DNA of 64,000 nt from Myxococcales bacterium (GCA_016706545.1 JADJJK010000042.1:6024-70023), one strand, 5' to 3'; positions 21,701-34,017 are shown, counted from the stretch's first letter. Notes: generated by a model from the letters alone, not told the origin. Made by a program: numbers and translations.

Positions 21701-22591
21701 CAGCGCAGCCGCACGGCCGCCGCCAGCCCGGGCCGCAGCGCGCTGGCCTGCTCCGCTTGGGGGGCAAGCTCCGCCTCCACGAACAAGAGGCCGGAGGCTG
21801 GGTCGAGCACCGGCGACACCTGACGCACGGTGGCCGCCACCGGCGAGGACACGGTGTCGATGGTGGCCAGCACCTGCAGCCCGGGGGTCAAGCGGGAGGC
21901 TTGCTCCGGCTCCACCGCGAACCGCAGGCGCAGCCCGCCGCCGTTGGCCGCCGTGCCCACCAGCCGCACCACCGCCCGCCCCGGCGAGAGGACCGCGCCA
22001 GCGTCGAGGTAGCGGCGGATCGCCACCGTGCCGTCGAACGGCGCGGGCCAGCCGGCCGTCCCGCAGGTGGCGCGAGCGGTGGTGACCGCGCCTGCTCGAC
22101 GGCGGCCGAGGCAGAGGCGCGCTGGGCGGCGGCCTCCGCGCGCTTGACGGCGAGCCGCGCCTCCTCGACGTTCGTCGTCGGGCTCACGCCCGCGGTCGCG
22201 GCCGCGGTCTCCACGGCGAGCCGCCGCTGCGCGTCCTCGATGTCCACCCGCGCTTGCCGGTGCGAGGCCTCCGCCGCCTGCAACGCCGCCTCGGCCACGC
22301 GCAGCTCCTCCTGGAGCGGACGAGGATCCAGCTCCGCCACCACCTGGCCCGCGGTCACCCGATCTCCCGCGCGCACCAGCACCCGCTGCAGCACCCCGGC
22401 AAACGGCGCCGCCAGATCCGCCACCTGCTCGGCGATCACCACGCCCACCGCGTCCGCCACGGCCTCTCCTCGCGCGGGGGCCGCCACCTTCTGCGGCGAG
22501 CGCTGCGCGGACGGCGCCGCGTCCTGGCCGCACCCGCCCAAGCCGAGGACCGCGGCGGCCAGCGCTGCCCGCGCGAGCTGCGCGCGCCGCT

Positions 22592-22595
<4 letters not shown>
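21700..22595 (-). pseudogene. Lipoprotein membrane-fusion (HlyD/RND-type) adaptor, frameshifted
   Basis: Periplasmic adaptor subunit. The GTG at 22595 starts a signal with lipobox GLGGCGQ. The biotinyl-lipoyl half reads APFAGVLQRVLVRAGDRVTA near residue 62, followed by an Ala/Glu-rich coiled-coil hairpin. A frame change near 22085 leads to the second half, with PFDGTVAIRRYLDAGAVL and a beta-barrel ending in LRPGLAAAVRLR. Rejoined length is about 297 residues. Its start overlaps the stop of the ABC exporter gene (GTGA), so it is the last gene of a three-gene export operon. A lipid-anchored RND-type adaptor beside a C39 ABC exporter is uncommon. Confidence 0.72.
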
Positions 22596-24922
<2,327 letters not shown>

Positions 24923-24926
<4 letters not shown>

Positions 24927-26657
24927 AGCCTCCGCAGCCCTGGGATCAACGCAAACAGCACGCGCTCCGAGCGTACCTGAACCATCGCCGTGCCCACCAT
25001 CCCGTCATGCAGCCGATAGCGCTTCGCCATCGATGGCCACCTCCGCGCCGGCCAGGCGCCTGCGCACCAGCACCACCGGCCCGCCGAGGCTGACGCTCTC
25101 TTCACCTGCGGCCCGAGCACCCGGCGCGCCTCGGCCGGGCCCAGCACGTTCCGCGGACACGCTGTCGATGAGCAGCGATTGATAGGCGTAGCGATAGCCG
25201 GAGATCTCGACCCGCATGGTCATGCCCGCGGCGAGCTGGGGCCGGTCCGAGCCCGGCAAGAGCGCGATGACCTCGAGCGGGCTCTCGCCGTCCACCATCG
25301 CCGCCACCAGGTCCCCTGGCTCCACCCGCTGGCCCGGACGCGCGGACCTCGGTGACGACCCCTGCGCCCGGGGCTGCGCACCAGCCGCTTCCTCCAGCGC
25401 GGCGCGCGCCGCGTGCAGCTTTGCCGTCGCTGCCGCACCGCGGACTGGCGCCAGCGTCCGCTGGCTCGAGCATGGTTGCGCAGCTCGGCGGCGAACTCGC
25501 GCCCGCGCGCGCGAGCGCGGCCCGCTGCGGCCCATCGTCGAGCCGCGCGACGATGGTCCCCACTCCACGGCGTCGCCGATGTCGACCTCCAGCCGGCTCA
25601 CGTTGCCGCTGGTGCGCGTGACCAGCTCCAGCTTGGCGCTGGCGCGCAAGAGCGCCGGTCCGGTGGAGTACGTGGAGACCTTGGCCAGCGTGACGAACAC
25701 CGCGAAGGCAACCAGCAGCCCGATCACCAGGTAGTACGTCCAGCCCACCCAGCGCGGCGACAGCCGGACCAGCGCGCCGCGCTGCGGCGCCTCCTGCGCC
25801 AGCATGGCCTCGGTGCGGAACATGCCATCCGCGGACTCGTCCACGATCAGCGACTGCTCGCTGGCATGCACCGACATCTGATCGAGGAACGGCGACAGGA
25901 GCTGCGCGAAGCGCTCGAAGGTGGCCAGCTCCGCGATCGAGAACGGCGTGCGCCGGCCGCCGCGGCTGACCACCAGCACGCCATGCACCTCCCCGGAGCT
26001 GGACACCACCGGCTGCACCGCGACGCGCTCGCTGCCGTCGCCGGCGGATCATCGAGCGCCGCCACCCAGCGCAGGTCCGCGCCCGCGCGCTCCACCACCA
26101 CCTGCCGATGCGCGCGGCGAAGCCGGTGAGCCCGGCGACGGCGCGCCGCTCGTCGCCGCGGCTGTCGAGCTGCGCTTGCGACCACAGCGCCCACGCGTCG
26201 TCGCAGAACAGGCACTGCGCGCGCTCCGCGCTCATCAGCTCGAGCAGCGCGTCGATGGCCAGCGCCTCGGTCTCCGCCAGGCTCCCCGCCGCCGCCAGCT
26301 TGCGCGACGCGGTGAACGCGCTGCGCGCCCCGCGCCTCGGCGCTGCGCGCCGGCTCCAGCGCGGGCGTCGGAGCGGGGCGGCCCACCAGCGCCTCCAGGA
26401 GCTGCGCCAGCACCTCGCCGGCAGGCCATGACGCGCCACGTACGCGGCGCGAGGATCCACGTGCCCAAGCTCGCCGATCACCACCACCGGCGTGGCGCCT
26501 CCGCGGTCGAGCACCGCGGAGGCTTGCGCCGCGGAGGCGATGATGACCGCGGCGCCGCTCGCGCTGTCCTGCAGCGCGAACGCCGAGGAGCCTCCGTCAG
26601 CTCGCGGCGAACCCAGGCCGCGTCCTCGGCGGCGGCTGCGATGGCGACCCGGATCAT
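24923..26657 (-). pseudogene. GAF-HlyD hybrid adaptor of the export operon, frameshifted
   Basis: First gene of the export operon. From ATG 26657 (MIRVAIAAAAEDAAW) an N-terminal region resembles a degenerate receiver domain (VVVIGELGHVDPRAAYVA). A GAF-like domain follows (SLAETEALAIDALLELMSAE, later GVLVVSRGGRRTPFSIAEL), then one transmembrane helix (WTYYLVIGLLVAFAVFV near 25730) and HlyD-type periplasmic sequence (LELVTRTSGNVSRLEVDIGD, GDLVAAMVDGE, MTMRVEISGYRYAYQSLL). It ends with YRLHDGMVGTAMVQVRSERV at 24923, as in NHLM-type HlyD proteins. About six frame changes are needed, so domain borders are approximate. Cytosolic sensing fused to an export adaptor suggests gated secretion; the receiver reading is tentative. 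Confidence 0.62.
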
Positions 26658-27000
26658 GGACAGCGCAGCTCGTGGCGCCACCTGGCACGCGGCGCGGCCC
26701 TGTCCGCACCTCGTCTCCTGACGATCGAGCCATAGCCTTTCCTTTATAACATCGGCGACCAGCCGGGTGATCCAGCCCACGCATCGAAAGGCTCGCGCGA
26801 AGGGGCATACAGCCACGCTGAAGGTTCCCTCGCGGGACGGGACGCGCCCCGTACACGCCGGCGGTTCACCGGTGGGCTTGCTTGACAGGCCAGGACCCAG
26901 CCGACGAGCGGCGACGAGCGGCGCCACGCGGCGCACCCGCGCGCCGCCGCGCTTGGCGTCCGCGGTCGACTCGGCGCTCCCGCCGGACTACCATCTCGCC
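26658..27000. promoter_or_regulatory. Divergent promoter region
   Basis: Between the export operon (minus) and the metalloprotease gene (plus). An AT-rich TTATAA at 26744-26749 inside CCTTTCCTTTATAAC is a possible -10 element for the export operon. I see no clear -35 element and no gene here. Confidence 0.3.
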
Positions 27001-28053
27001 ATGGCCGCCAAGCTCTTCGCCGCCGCGCTCGCCGCCCTGGCCCTCTCCACCGTGGCGGTCGCCGGGCCTGCCTGGGCCGGCCCCGGACATGCCGAGGATC
27101 CGCCGGCCTCGCCGGCCCCACCTGCCGCGCTGCGCCTGCCCGCGCCACCGGCGCCGCCGCCCATCGCCCCGCTCTCGATCCAGGAGGCGGCCGCCGTGCT
27201 GTACGCCGGGCAGGTCCCCGCGGCCTGCGCTGGCCTGCAAGCCGCCGCCGTCGCGCCAGCGCAGGTCACCCGCGACGTCATCGAGTGCATGCTGACCGAG
27301 CGCTATCGCAAGGACCGCAAGGCGCAGGACCTGGCGCTCGCGTTCTATCGCACCTCCGGCAGCGTGGCCGGCGTCGGCGAGCCGGAGACCATGGACGGCG
27401 GCTATCGCGGCACCATCCGCCTGGTGCCGCAGCTCCCCACCGGCGCGCACCGCCTGCACCTGGCCCGCGTGCTGGCCGCCTCCGCCAGCTTCGAAGAGCT
27501 GTTCGCCAAGCTGTCCGCGGGCGCCGCCGCCGCGCCGCAGTTTCGCTGGCGCAACCTGGTCGTGCGCTTCGTGCGCTCGGTGGCCAAGCGCACGCCCAGC
27601 GCATATGCCGTGGACTGGACCGTGACGTACAACGTGCGCGGCTCGCTCTTGGGCAGCGCAGACGGCGTGCGCGAGACCCTGTTTCACGAGATCTTCCACC
27701 TCAACGACTTTGCCCACGGCGACTGGTCCTCCCGGACCTTGACCCGCGACTATGACGCCATCCTCGCGCGCTGCCTCCCCAAGCTCACCCGCGCGTGCCT
27801 CGCGCCATACGCCCCCGGCACAACCACCGTGCGCGGCGGCACCTACTACGCCTTCCAGCAGGACAACGGCACCAGCGTCCACGAATACGCTGCCGAGCTG
27901 GCCCTGCGATACTACAAGGAGCACCGCGAGCTATTGGCCACCGGCAAGCTCACCGCGCCACCTTTCAAGTGCGGCCCCCCCGAGAACGCCCGCGCCTGGA
28001 AGGCGCTGGTGACCGAGTTCTTCGCCGGCATCGATCGAACCCCTGCGTGCTAG
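27001..28053 (+). CDS. Secreted zinc metalloprotease-like protein (HExxH)
   Basis: Exported protein of 350 residues. The ATG at 27001 starts a signal peptide with cleavage near PAWAGP, then a Pro/Ala linker (residues 32-58). The zincin motif HEIFHLND lies at residues 229-236 (His229, Glu230, His233). A third ligand could be a Glu downstream, such as that in VHEYAAELALRYY near 290-305, which looks like a second conserved helix. Two Cys pairs near the ends could form disulfides. No known peptidase family is recognised. The frame is open upstream to 26767, but that part is basic and unlike coding sequence. Substrate unknown. Confidence 0.72.
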   Translation: MAAKLFAAALAALALSTVAVAGPAWAGPGHAEDPPASPAPPAALRLPAPPAPPPIAPLSIQEAAAVLYAGQVPAACAGLQAAAVAPAQVTRDVIECMLTERYRKDRKAQDLALAFYRTSGSVAGVGEPETMDGGYRGTIRLVPQLPTGAHRLHLARVLAASASFEELFAKLSAGAAAAPQFRWRNLVVRFVRSVAKRTPSAYAVDWTVTYNVRGSLLGSADGVRETLFHEIFHLNDFAHGDWSSRTLTRDYDAILARCLPKLTRACLAPYAPGTTTVRGGTYYAFQQDNGTSVHEYAAELALRYYKEHRELLATGKLTAPPFKCGPPENARAWKALVTEFFAGIDRTPAC

Positions 28054-28141
28054 CACCTCTCTGGCGCGACTCGAGCGCATCCTCGAATGACCTCGCGAGC
28101 GCTCCAGCGAAAGGCGCCGCGCCCTTCGCTTCATCGCGCGC

Positions 28142-28528
28142 TCACTCGATCGTGAAGCTCACGCTGCCCAGGACCGCGTCATCGGCGCCGAGCACATCTA
28201 CCGAGTAGCTGCCCGGCTTGCTCAGCTTGCGGCGGGAATACGTGGTCCAGCGCTTGGAGCGAATCTTGTGGTTGGCGGTCCACACTGGCTTGCCGTCCTT
28301 CTTCCACACGTGCTTGGCGGCACCTTCGGAGTTGCGGAGGAGCGACCAGCACCACACCGTGGTCCCCGCCGCAAACGTGGTGCCCTCCTCGACCGGCTCT
28401 CGGTTCTCCACGCCCTTGGCCGCCTTGACCTCCGCGGTGGCGGCCGTCGCGGGTGCCTCTGTCTGCGCCACGGCAGACCCAGCAACCAGACCAAGACAAA
28501 GGAAGATCAACGCAAAGCGATTCCACAT
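28142..28528 (-). CDS. DUF2914 domain secreted protein
   Basis: Exported protein of 128 residues. The start ATG 28528 follows a strong GGGGAG ribosome binding site and gives a signal peptide ending near SAVAQT. The mature part matches DUF2914: VWCWSLLRNSEG near residue 58, HVWKKDGKPVW, RSKRWTTYSRRKL and the closing strand VLGSVSFTIE. The family is a small beta-rich periplasmic domain of unknown function. The gene stands alone, with more than 500 bp of unassigned sequence upstream. Confidence 0.82.
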   Translation of the reverse strand: MWNRFALIFLCLGLVAGSAVAQTEAPATAATAEVKAAKGVENREPVEEGTTFAAGTTVWCWSLLRNSEGAAKHVWKKDGKPVWTANHKIRSKRWTTYSRRKLSKPGSYSVDVLGADDAVLGSVSFTIE

Positions 28529-29056
28529 AGTAGCTCCCCTAACCGTTCGATCGTTTGCAGACAGGCAGCGCCCCCATGGCGGCCTCGTCGAAATCAACGC
28601 CCCAACCAGCGCGCGTATTCGAGGCGGCGGTGGCACGTCCGGTGACGAAGCGCCCAGCGGCCCCGACAGGCGCGTCGTCGCCGACGAGGCGTCGACAGGC
28701 GTCGGCAGGCTTCGCCAGGCCCTGCTTGGTCCGCTTCTGAACGTGGCTCACCTGCAGACAGGACGCAGCCGCCGACAGATCTTCTCAAGATCACGCTCAT
28801 CGTCCCAGCAGTCCACGCTCGTCGCGCCAGAGGTCCTGGGTTCGATCGTGGAGGTAGACGGTGCGAGCCAGGTCAGGCCAGCACTACTGCGTCAGTGTAA
28901 CGTCGAGCGAGACCAAGCGGCGGTAGGTAGATCGCGGCGCACGCCCGGAGCGCAGCGACGAGTGTGGTGGTTCCACACGCGAGAGGCGTTTTCGCCACCG
29001 AGCGGAGCTCAAGAGCGGCTCCGGCGTTGAGGTCCGGGCGATGTGCCGGTAGCTTC
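28529..29056. other. Intergenic, nothing firmly recognised
   Basis: About 530 bp upstream of the DUF2914 gene. Short frames on both strands lack ribosome binding sites and family-like sequence. GACAGGCGTCG-like words recur near 28655-28705. No tRNA or clear hairpin was found. Confidence 0.5.
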
Positions 29057-29323
29057 TCAGACGCCCTCGGCTCGGTCGCACAGGTAGGTGTGCAGGGTCT
29101 GGCGCGTGGAGACCCAGAGCGAGATCGCGCCGTCTGGGTCATCGCGGGTGTGCTCGGCGATCGAGCGCAGATCTTTCTGCAGCGGCTTGGCCACGTGAGT
29201 GGTCAGCCGCGTGGCGACGTCGCCCAGCGTTCCCAGATCGCCGTGCGCCAGCGCCCAATCCGCGCCGCGTAGCAGGTCCGAGATCAACTGAAGCTGCTCC
29301 ATGGACATCAGCGACTGCACCAT
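29057..29323 (-). CDS. Small helical protein of unknown function
   Basis: Predicted 88-residue protein with start ATG 29323, preceded by GGGAGGG at a good distance. It reads as mostly amphipathic helices (LISDLLRGADWALAHGDLG, TLGDVATRLTTHVAKPLQKD) with no signal peptide and no family recognised. An ORF of the same frame runs upstream to 29368, but the ribosome binding site favours 29323. The strong Shine-Dalgarno and balanced composition suggest a real gene. Confidence 0.5.
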   Translation of the reverse strand: MVQSLMSMEQLQLISDLLRGADWALAHGDLGTLGDVATRLTTHVAKPLQKDLRSIAEHTRDDPDGAISLWVSTRQTLHTYLCDRAEGV

Positions 29324-29597
29324 ACGGCCCTCCCTTGAACGACGCTTTCGACCGTCTCGGCATTGCATTCAGCGCGCCAGGGACACTTCGTTGACTCCAT
29401 GAACCGCTGCCAGGTGTCAGCCATCGCAAGTCGCGGCGGACCTGACAGGATGCCGCCAGGTGGAGCTCCCCGACCGCGCCACCGCTGCCAAGGTTGACGG
29501 TGCTCGGAGCGGTCGATGCCACGGGGGACCTGTGGCGGTCGTCACGCGACGGGCGGTGAGTTGACAGCGCCGAGAATTCACGCTGTCATTGGAACCC

Positions 29598-31019
29598 ATG
29601 GGGACCTTTGGGCGTGCGCTAGCGCTGGGATCATTTCTTGGGTTTGGACTCTGGGCTTTGGCGAAAGAGAGCCAGGCGGACGCACCGGCGGCCCCCGCGC
29701 CAGCTCCGCCGACCGCGCCAGCTCCGGGCGCGGCCTCCCCTCCACCCCGCGGGCCGGCGCCGGCGCGACCATCGCATGCGGTGGTCTCGCCGGCCGCGCT
29801 CGAGGCCATGCGGGTCAGCGGCAACAAGCTCATCGTCCCTGACGACGTGGAAAAAGTGGACCTTGCGCGGAGCGGCAAGTCCAAGCTGGTGACCACGTAC
29901 AAGCTCTGCGTCGATCCCAAGGGGGTGCCCAGCGCTGTGGTGATGCTCAAGGGCAGCGGCCTGCCGGGCTACGACGCCAAGATTCAGGCGGAGATGAGGC
30001 AGTGGAGGTACCGGCCCTACACTGTCAACGGCCAGGCCATGCCGGTCTGCACCTCGGTCACCTTCATTTATCAGCAGCGAAACGGATCTCCGCCGCCCAA
30101 CGAATCCGCGCGGGCTGCCTGGTTCCAAGGACCACAGGCCATCTTCAGCGGCCGCCAGCTCCGGAGCCGAGCTGGGGTGGTGCTTCCCGTTGCCGACGCG
30201 ACCCTGGCCATGGCGCCAGTGGCCCCCGCTGGTCAGCTTCCGGACGGCACGCCGCTGTCGACTCTTCGCTTCTTGTCCCTGGATCAGCGGTACGCCGTGG
30301 AGCTCTTGGTGACTCCAGATTCGCTGGCCCCGGTGGCCCAGGCGCCGGTCGCGCTGTCCGACTCCGCTCGCCCCGCCAACGAAGTGACCAGCTCCTCCAC
30401 GCCAGGATGCCGCCTGCGACGTGGCGCGCCGGTCCAGGTCTCGCAGCCCCAGGGAGAGGGGAACTGGTGGCATGTGACGACGCTCGCCGGAGCAAGTCGC
30501 GTGAGTCGCGTCTCCGGCTGGGTGTGGGCCGCCTACATTGGCAAGGCTTTCGCCGGAGAGGAAGACCCCACCCCCAAAGGGGACTGGGTCGCGCTGCCGA
30601 AAGGCACCGCGCTCCGCGACGCCCCCGGAGGCCGCCCGCTGCCCGCGGCTGCCGGTGCCACGCTGCCTGTCCATGCGCTGGCGATCAAGCGCAAGGACGG
30701 CCACGCGCTGGTGATGGTGGAGGAGTTCTCGTGGCGGTGTCTTGGCTGGGTGCCCGAGACCGGGCTCGCCCCGGGCACAGCACAGGCTCCCCCCACGCTG
30801 GCCATCCGCACGCCCAGGCCCCAGGACCGCACGCAGCACCGCCCGCTGCTGGCGGTGCCGCTGTCGACCCGGCTCCTCGACGCTCCCAAGGGCGCGACCG
30901 TCGGCATGGTCCTGGAGGCACATCAAGCACAGGTCCTCGCGGTCCAGAACGGCCACAGCCAGCTTGCGATCGAGACCGCGCTCGGCGTCCTCCACCTCTG
31001 GGTGGCGCGCGCGCCGTAG
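29598..31019 (+). CDS. Secreted protein with TonB C-terminal-like domain and SH3-like repeats
   Basis: Exported protein of 473 residues. ATG 29598 gives a signal peptide (FGRALALGSFLGFGLWALA) and a Pro/Ala linker. Residues about 75-160 match a TonB_C/energy-transducer fold (TTYKLCVDPKGVPSAVVMLKG, MRQWRYRPYTVNGQAMPVC). After about residue 200 come three SH3-like beta segments (GWVWAAYIGKAF, GWVPETGL and LLDAPKGATVGMV), typical of wall- or ligand-binding modules. No membrane anchor typical of true TonB precedes the domain, so energy transduction is unlikely. A TTG at 29589 is a weaker alternative start. Function unknown; the context suggests an envelope protein. Confidence 0.65.
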   Translation: MGTFGRALALGSFLGFGLWALAKESQADAPAAPAPAPPTAPAPGAASPPPRGPAPARPSHAVVSPAALEAMRVSGNKLIVPDDVEKVDLARSGKSKLVTTYKLCVDPKGVPSAVVMLKGSGLPGYDAKIQAEMRQWRYRPYTVNGQAMPVCTSVTFIYQQRNGSPPPNESARAAWFQGPQAIFSGRQLRSRAGVVLPVADATLAMAPVAPAGQLPDGTPLSTLRFLSLDQRYAVELLVTPDSLAPVAQAPVALSDSARPANEVTSSSTPGCRLRRGAPVQVSQPQGEGNWWHVTTLAGASRVSRVSGWVWAAYIGKAFAGEEDPTPKGDWVALPKGTALRDAPGGRPLPAAAGATLPVHALAIKRKDGHALVMVEEFSWRCLGWVPETGLAPGTAQAPPTLAIRTPRPQDRTQHRPLLAVPLSTRLLDAPKGATVGMVLEAHQAQVLAVQNGHSQLAIETALGVLHLWVARAP

Positions 31020-31228
31020 CCCCGCCGGGGCGCAGGCCTGGCCGCGTCATGGCCGGCCAGGGATCAGGCGCCGCGCCGATTGCTCAACAAAAACACGGGC
31101 GCTCGCGTGGTTTGGGGAGCCTGCCGCCGCCTTTGAAGACGGCATCGAAGCCCCGTCGAGGACCTCCGTCGTACCCCGTCGAGGACGCGGCGTTGTGCCC
31201 TGCGCGAAAGCGGTGGTATCATCGCGAC

Positions 31229-32581
31229 ATGAGTAGGATCGCCTATGTATTGCCGCTCGCCTCTCTGGTGACCGCTGGTCTCTTCTCCGGTTGTGGATCC
31301 GTCAACACCGGACCGGATGCGTCCACCACGGATGCAGATATCAGCGGCGCCGCGACCGTCGAGACCGAGGCCGCGCTCTTTGGCGGCTCCATCGGCACCA
31401 ACGTCGGCAACATCGACATCATCTCGATGCTGCCCAACAACACCGTGCTCGAGACGGTCAAGACGGACGCTGCCGGCAACGCCTCCATCAAGGTGTATCC
31501 GGGCGGCTCGGTCACCGCCGTGTACAAGCACACGGTCGACATGGGCGCGGACCTCATCACCTACGTCGGGGTCAAGCCCGGCGACACGCTGGTCTTTGGC
31601 AGCCGTAACTTCTCGCTCGCCGGGCAGACTGGCACAAACCTCGGCTCCCAGACGTACTCCTGGCCGGTGCAAGCCGGGGTCGCGAACCACTGCATCTTCA
31701 CGTCCTGTGGCGGCTCATGCAATGGAGTGAACGCCTCCACGACGCTCTTGGAGTCCTCCACCTGCCACCGCGAGCCGATGGACATCCTCTACGTCGGCTT
31801 GAACCCCAGCGGCCTCATCTCTCACTACAACCTGCGGTCCAACGTGGCCTTCACCAACGGGCAGAACGTGGCCATTGGCGGCTGGGCGGTGGCTCCCAAC
31901 GCCACCCTCACCGTCAGCGGCGTCCCGCCAGAGGTCGCCACCGTCAGCGGCAACTGGACCTCGGTGGTCGATGCCGCAGTCGACAATAGCATCTTTACTC
32001 TCTTTGCTCAGAGCTACAACGGCGCCCCCACCGGCGGCGCCTTCAGCTCGACCTTCGCCTTCCACAGCACCGGCGACCGCACCATGGGACGGGTGTTCCT
32101 GACCCGGCCGAACTTCCAGGCGATCCAGATCGTCGACCAGTTCAACGCCAACACCCTGACCCAGACCGTCGCGGCGCCGGCGTTGACCCCCTGGCTGCAG
32201 GGCGCGGTGGCCGTGAGCGCCGCGCTGCGCACCGCCTCCTGGTTTCTGATCTCGGACGCCAACTCGGTCTCGGACGGCCTCGTCTTGCGCCTGACGTGGA
32301 ACCACGTGGTCTCGGCCATGAACAACGCGCACCAGTGGCACATCATCATGCCGCCTGGCCAGACCTCGATCGCCCTGCCCAAGCTGCCCGCGGCCTTCAA
32401 CGACAACCTGCCGGCGTCGCAAGACTTCATCAACGGCCAGGTCCGCGTGTTCGACATCTCCACGGTCAACGGATATGACGCCGTGCGCACCACCGTGCCT
32501 TCGCGCAACATCATGTGCGTGGACTGCGCCCTGCGCGCCGGCGACTTCCAGCGCGTCGTGTCCTCGGGCGCGGTGCAGTAG
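31229..32581 (+). CDS. Lipoprotein of unknown function
   Basis: Secreted lipoprotein of 450 residues. ATG 31229 starts a signal with lipobox GLFSGCGS. The mature part opens with a carboxypeptidase-regulatory-like beta domain (GSIGTNVGNIDIISMLPNN, VYKHTVDMGADLITYVGVKPG) and continues as beta-rich sequence with Cys pairs (CIFTSCGGSC, CVDCALRAG). No enzyme motif is seen. The frame runs open far upstream to 30002, overlapping the previous gene, but the signal peptide fixes the start. Probably an outer-membrane-attached protein typical of myxobacterial genomes. Confidence 0.7.
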   Translation: MSRIAYVLPLASLVTAGLFSGCGSVNTGPDASTTDADISGAATVETEAALFGGSIGTNVGNIDIISMLPNNTVLETVKTDAAGNASIKVYPGGSVTAVYKHTVDMGADLITYVGVKPGDTLVFGSRNFSLAGQTGTNLGSQTYSWPVQAGVANHCIFTSCGGSCNGVNASTTLLESSTCHREPMDILYVGLNPSGLISHYNLRSNVAFTNGQNVAIGGWAVAPNATLTVSGVPPEVATVSGNWTSVVDAAVDNSIFTLFAQSYNGAPTGGAFSSTFAFHSTGDRTMGRVFLTRPNFQAIQIVDQFNANTLTQTVAAPALTPWLQGAVAVSAALRTASWFLISDANSVSDGLVLRLTWNHVVSAMNNAHQWHIIMPPGQTSIALPKLPAAFNDNLPASQDFINGQVRVFDISTVNGYDAVRTTVPSRNIMCVDCALRAGDFQRVVSSGAVQ

Positions 32582-32682
32582 CCACCAGCGCAGCTCGCCG
32601 GACCTCCGGCGTAGACGTCGCCCAACCGCCGCCCCGTCCCCGACGGCTGGCCTCATCAGACCCGGCTGCTATGCAAGGGGCC

Positions 32683-34017
32683 ATGCGGCTGCTCCACACC
32701 TCGGACTGGCACCTCGGGCACGTGCTGCACGGGATGTCACGCGAGCGCGAGCACCGCGAGTTTCTGCGCTGGCTCCTGGCCACGCTGGCGCAAGAGCAGA
32801 TCGACGTGCTGCTCATCACAGGCGATATCTTCGACAGCGCCACCCCGCCGGCGGTGGCGGAGACCGCGTGGTTCGATCTGCTGGCCGAGGCCCGGCGGAT
32901 ACGGCCTTGCATGGACATCATCGCCATCGCCGGCAACCATGACTCGCCGTCGCGCCTGACCGCGCCGTCCGCCATCTTGCGGCGGCTCGGGGTCCACGTC
33001 GTGGGGCAGCTGCCGCGGCTGCCGCGCGCGGACGGCGGCGCCATCGACCCCGACCGGGTGCTCATCCCGGTGGCCAATGGACGAGGGTTGGTGGCGGCGG
33101 TGCCGTTTCTTCGACCGCTCGACCTGGGCCCCGCCAGCGACGACGCGGATGGCCCGGCCGCCGTCTACCGCGAGGTCGCGGCGCTGGCGCGCGCGCGGCT
33201 GTCGGGCGAGCAGGCCTTCATCGTCACCGGCCACCTCTACACCGCCGGCGCAGATCCTTCGTGGCTCAGCGAGCGACGCATCGCCATCGGCGGGCAAGAG
33301 GCGCTGGCGCCCGGCCTGTTTCCCGAGGACGCGAGCTACGTCGCGCTGGGGCACCTGCACCGCGCCCAGCGCGTGTTGGCCGATCACGTTCGCTACGCCG
33401 GGGCCCCCATCCCGCTGGCGGTCACCGAGGCGAACTACCGCCACCAGGTGGTGGTCGTCGAGTTCGAAGGCCGCGCCGTGAAGCAGCTCCGGACGCTCGA
33501 CATCCCGCGCGCCACCGAGATCCTGCGCGTGCCCCGGCAGGGCGCCGCGCCGCTGACCGAGCTCCTCGCGCTGCTGGCGGAGCTGCCGGCGCTGGGCGAG
33601 CGCGGCGAGGCCGATCCGACGCGGCCGTTCCTGGAGGCGGTGGTGGCGCTCTTGCGCCCCGAGCCGCGGCTGCGCGCCAGCGTGGAGGCCGCGCTCGAGG
33701 GCAAGCTGCCGCGCCTCATCAAGCTCACGGTGGAGCACACCGGCGACGGCGCGAGCCTGGGCGACCACCGCCGCGGCCGTCAGCTCGCCGAGCTCGCGCC
33801 CACCGAGGTGTTCGAGAGCTGCTGGAACCGGCGCTACGGCGACGCGCCAAGCCAGGCGATCCGCGGCGCCTTCCTGCGCCTCTTGACGGAGGTGCAAGGC
33901 GTGCAAGGCGTGCAAGGCGTGCAAGGCGTGCAAGGCGTGCAAGGCGTGCAAGAACCCCGGCTCGCCCAGACCGAGCGCCCGGCCCACGCCGAGCGCCCAG
34001 AGCCCCCGCGATCATGA
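32683..34017 (+). CDS. sbcD: DNA repair exonuclease SbcCD subunit D
   Basis: Mre11-family nuclease subunit of 444 residues, acting with SbcC on DNA ends and hairpins. The metallophosphoesterase motifs are HTSDWHLGH near residue 5, ITGDIFD near 45, AGNHDSPSRL near 85, GHLYTAG near 187 and LGHLHRAQ near 224. The AAGGGG before ATG 32683 supports this start over ATG 32671. The tail holds six tandem VQG tripeptides (33892-33951), outside the conserved enzyme. The stop overlaps the sbcC start (ATGA), indicating coupled translation. Confidence 0.95.
   Translation: MRLLHTSDWHLGHVLHGMSREREHREFLRWLLATLAQEQIDVLLITGDIFDSATPPAVAETAWFDLLAEARRIRPCMDIIAIAGNHDSPSRLTAPSAILRRLGVHVVGQLPRLPRADGGAIDPDRVLIPVANGRGLVAAVPFLRPLDLGPASDDADGPAAVYREVAALARARLSGEQAFIVTGHLYTAGADPSWLSERRIAIGGQEALAPGLFPEDASYVALGHLHRAQRVLADHVRYAGAPIPLAVTEANYRHQVVVVEFEGRAVKQLRTLDIPRATEILRVPRQGAAPLTELLALLAELPALGERGEADPTRPFLEAVVALLRPEPRLRASVEAALEGKLPRLIKLTVEHTGDGASLGDHRRGRQLAELAPTEVFESCWNRRYGDAPSQAIRGAFLRLLTEVQGVQGVQGVQGVQGVQGVQEPRLAQTERPAHAERPEPPRS
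33892..33951. repeat. 9-bp tandem repeat in sbcD (VQG repeats)
   Basis: GTGCAAGGC repeated six times plus a partial copy, in frame, coding VQG units just before the sbcD C-terminus. Copy number could change without a frameshift. Confidence 0.95.

Noticed and set aside
30002..31228. In-frame upstream extension of the lipoprotein starting at 31229
   Set aside because: Overlaps the TonB-C/SH3 gene in another frame; the lipobox signal fixes the start at 31229.
33261..34013. In-frame upstream extension of sbcC
   Set aside because: Lies inside sbcD; Arg/Ala low-complexity. The ATGA overlap marks the real start.
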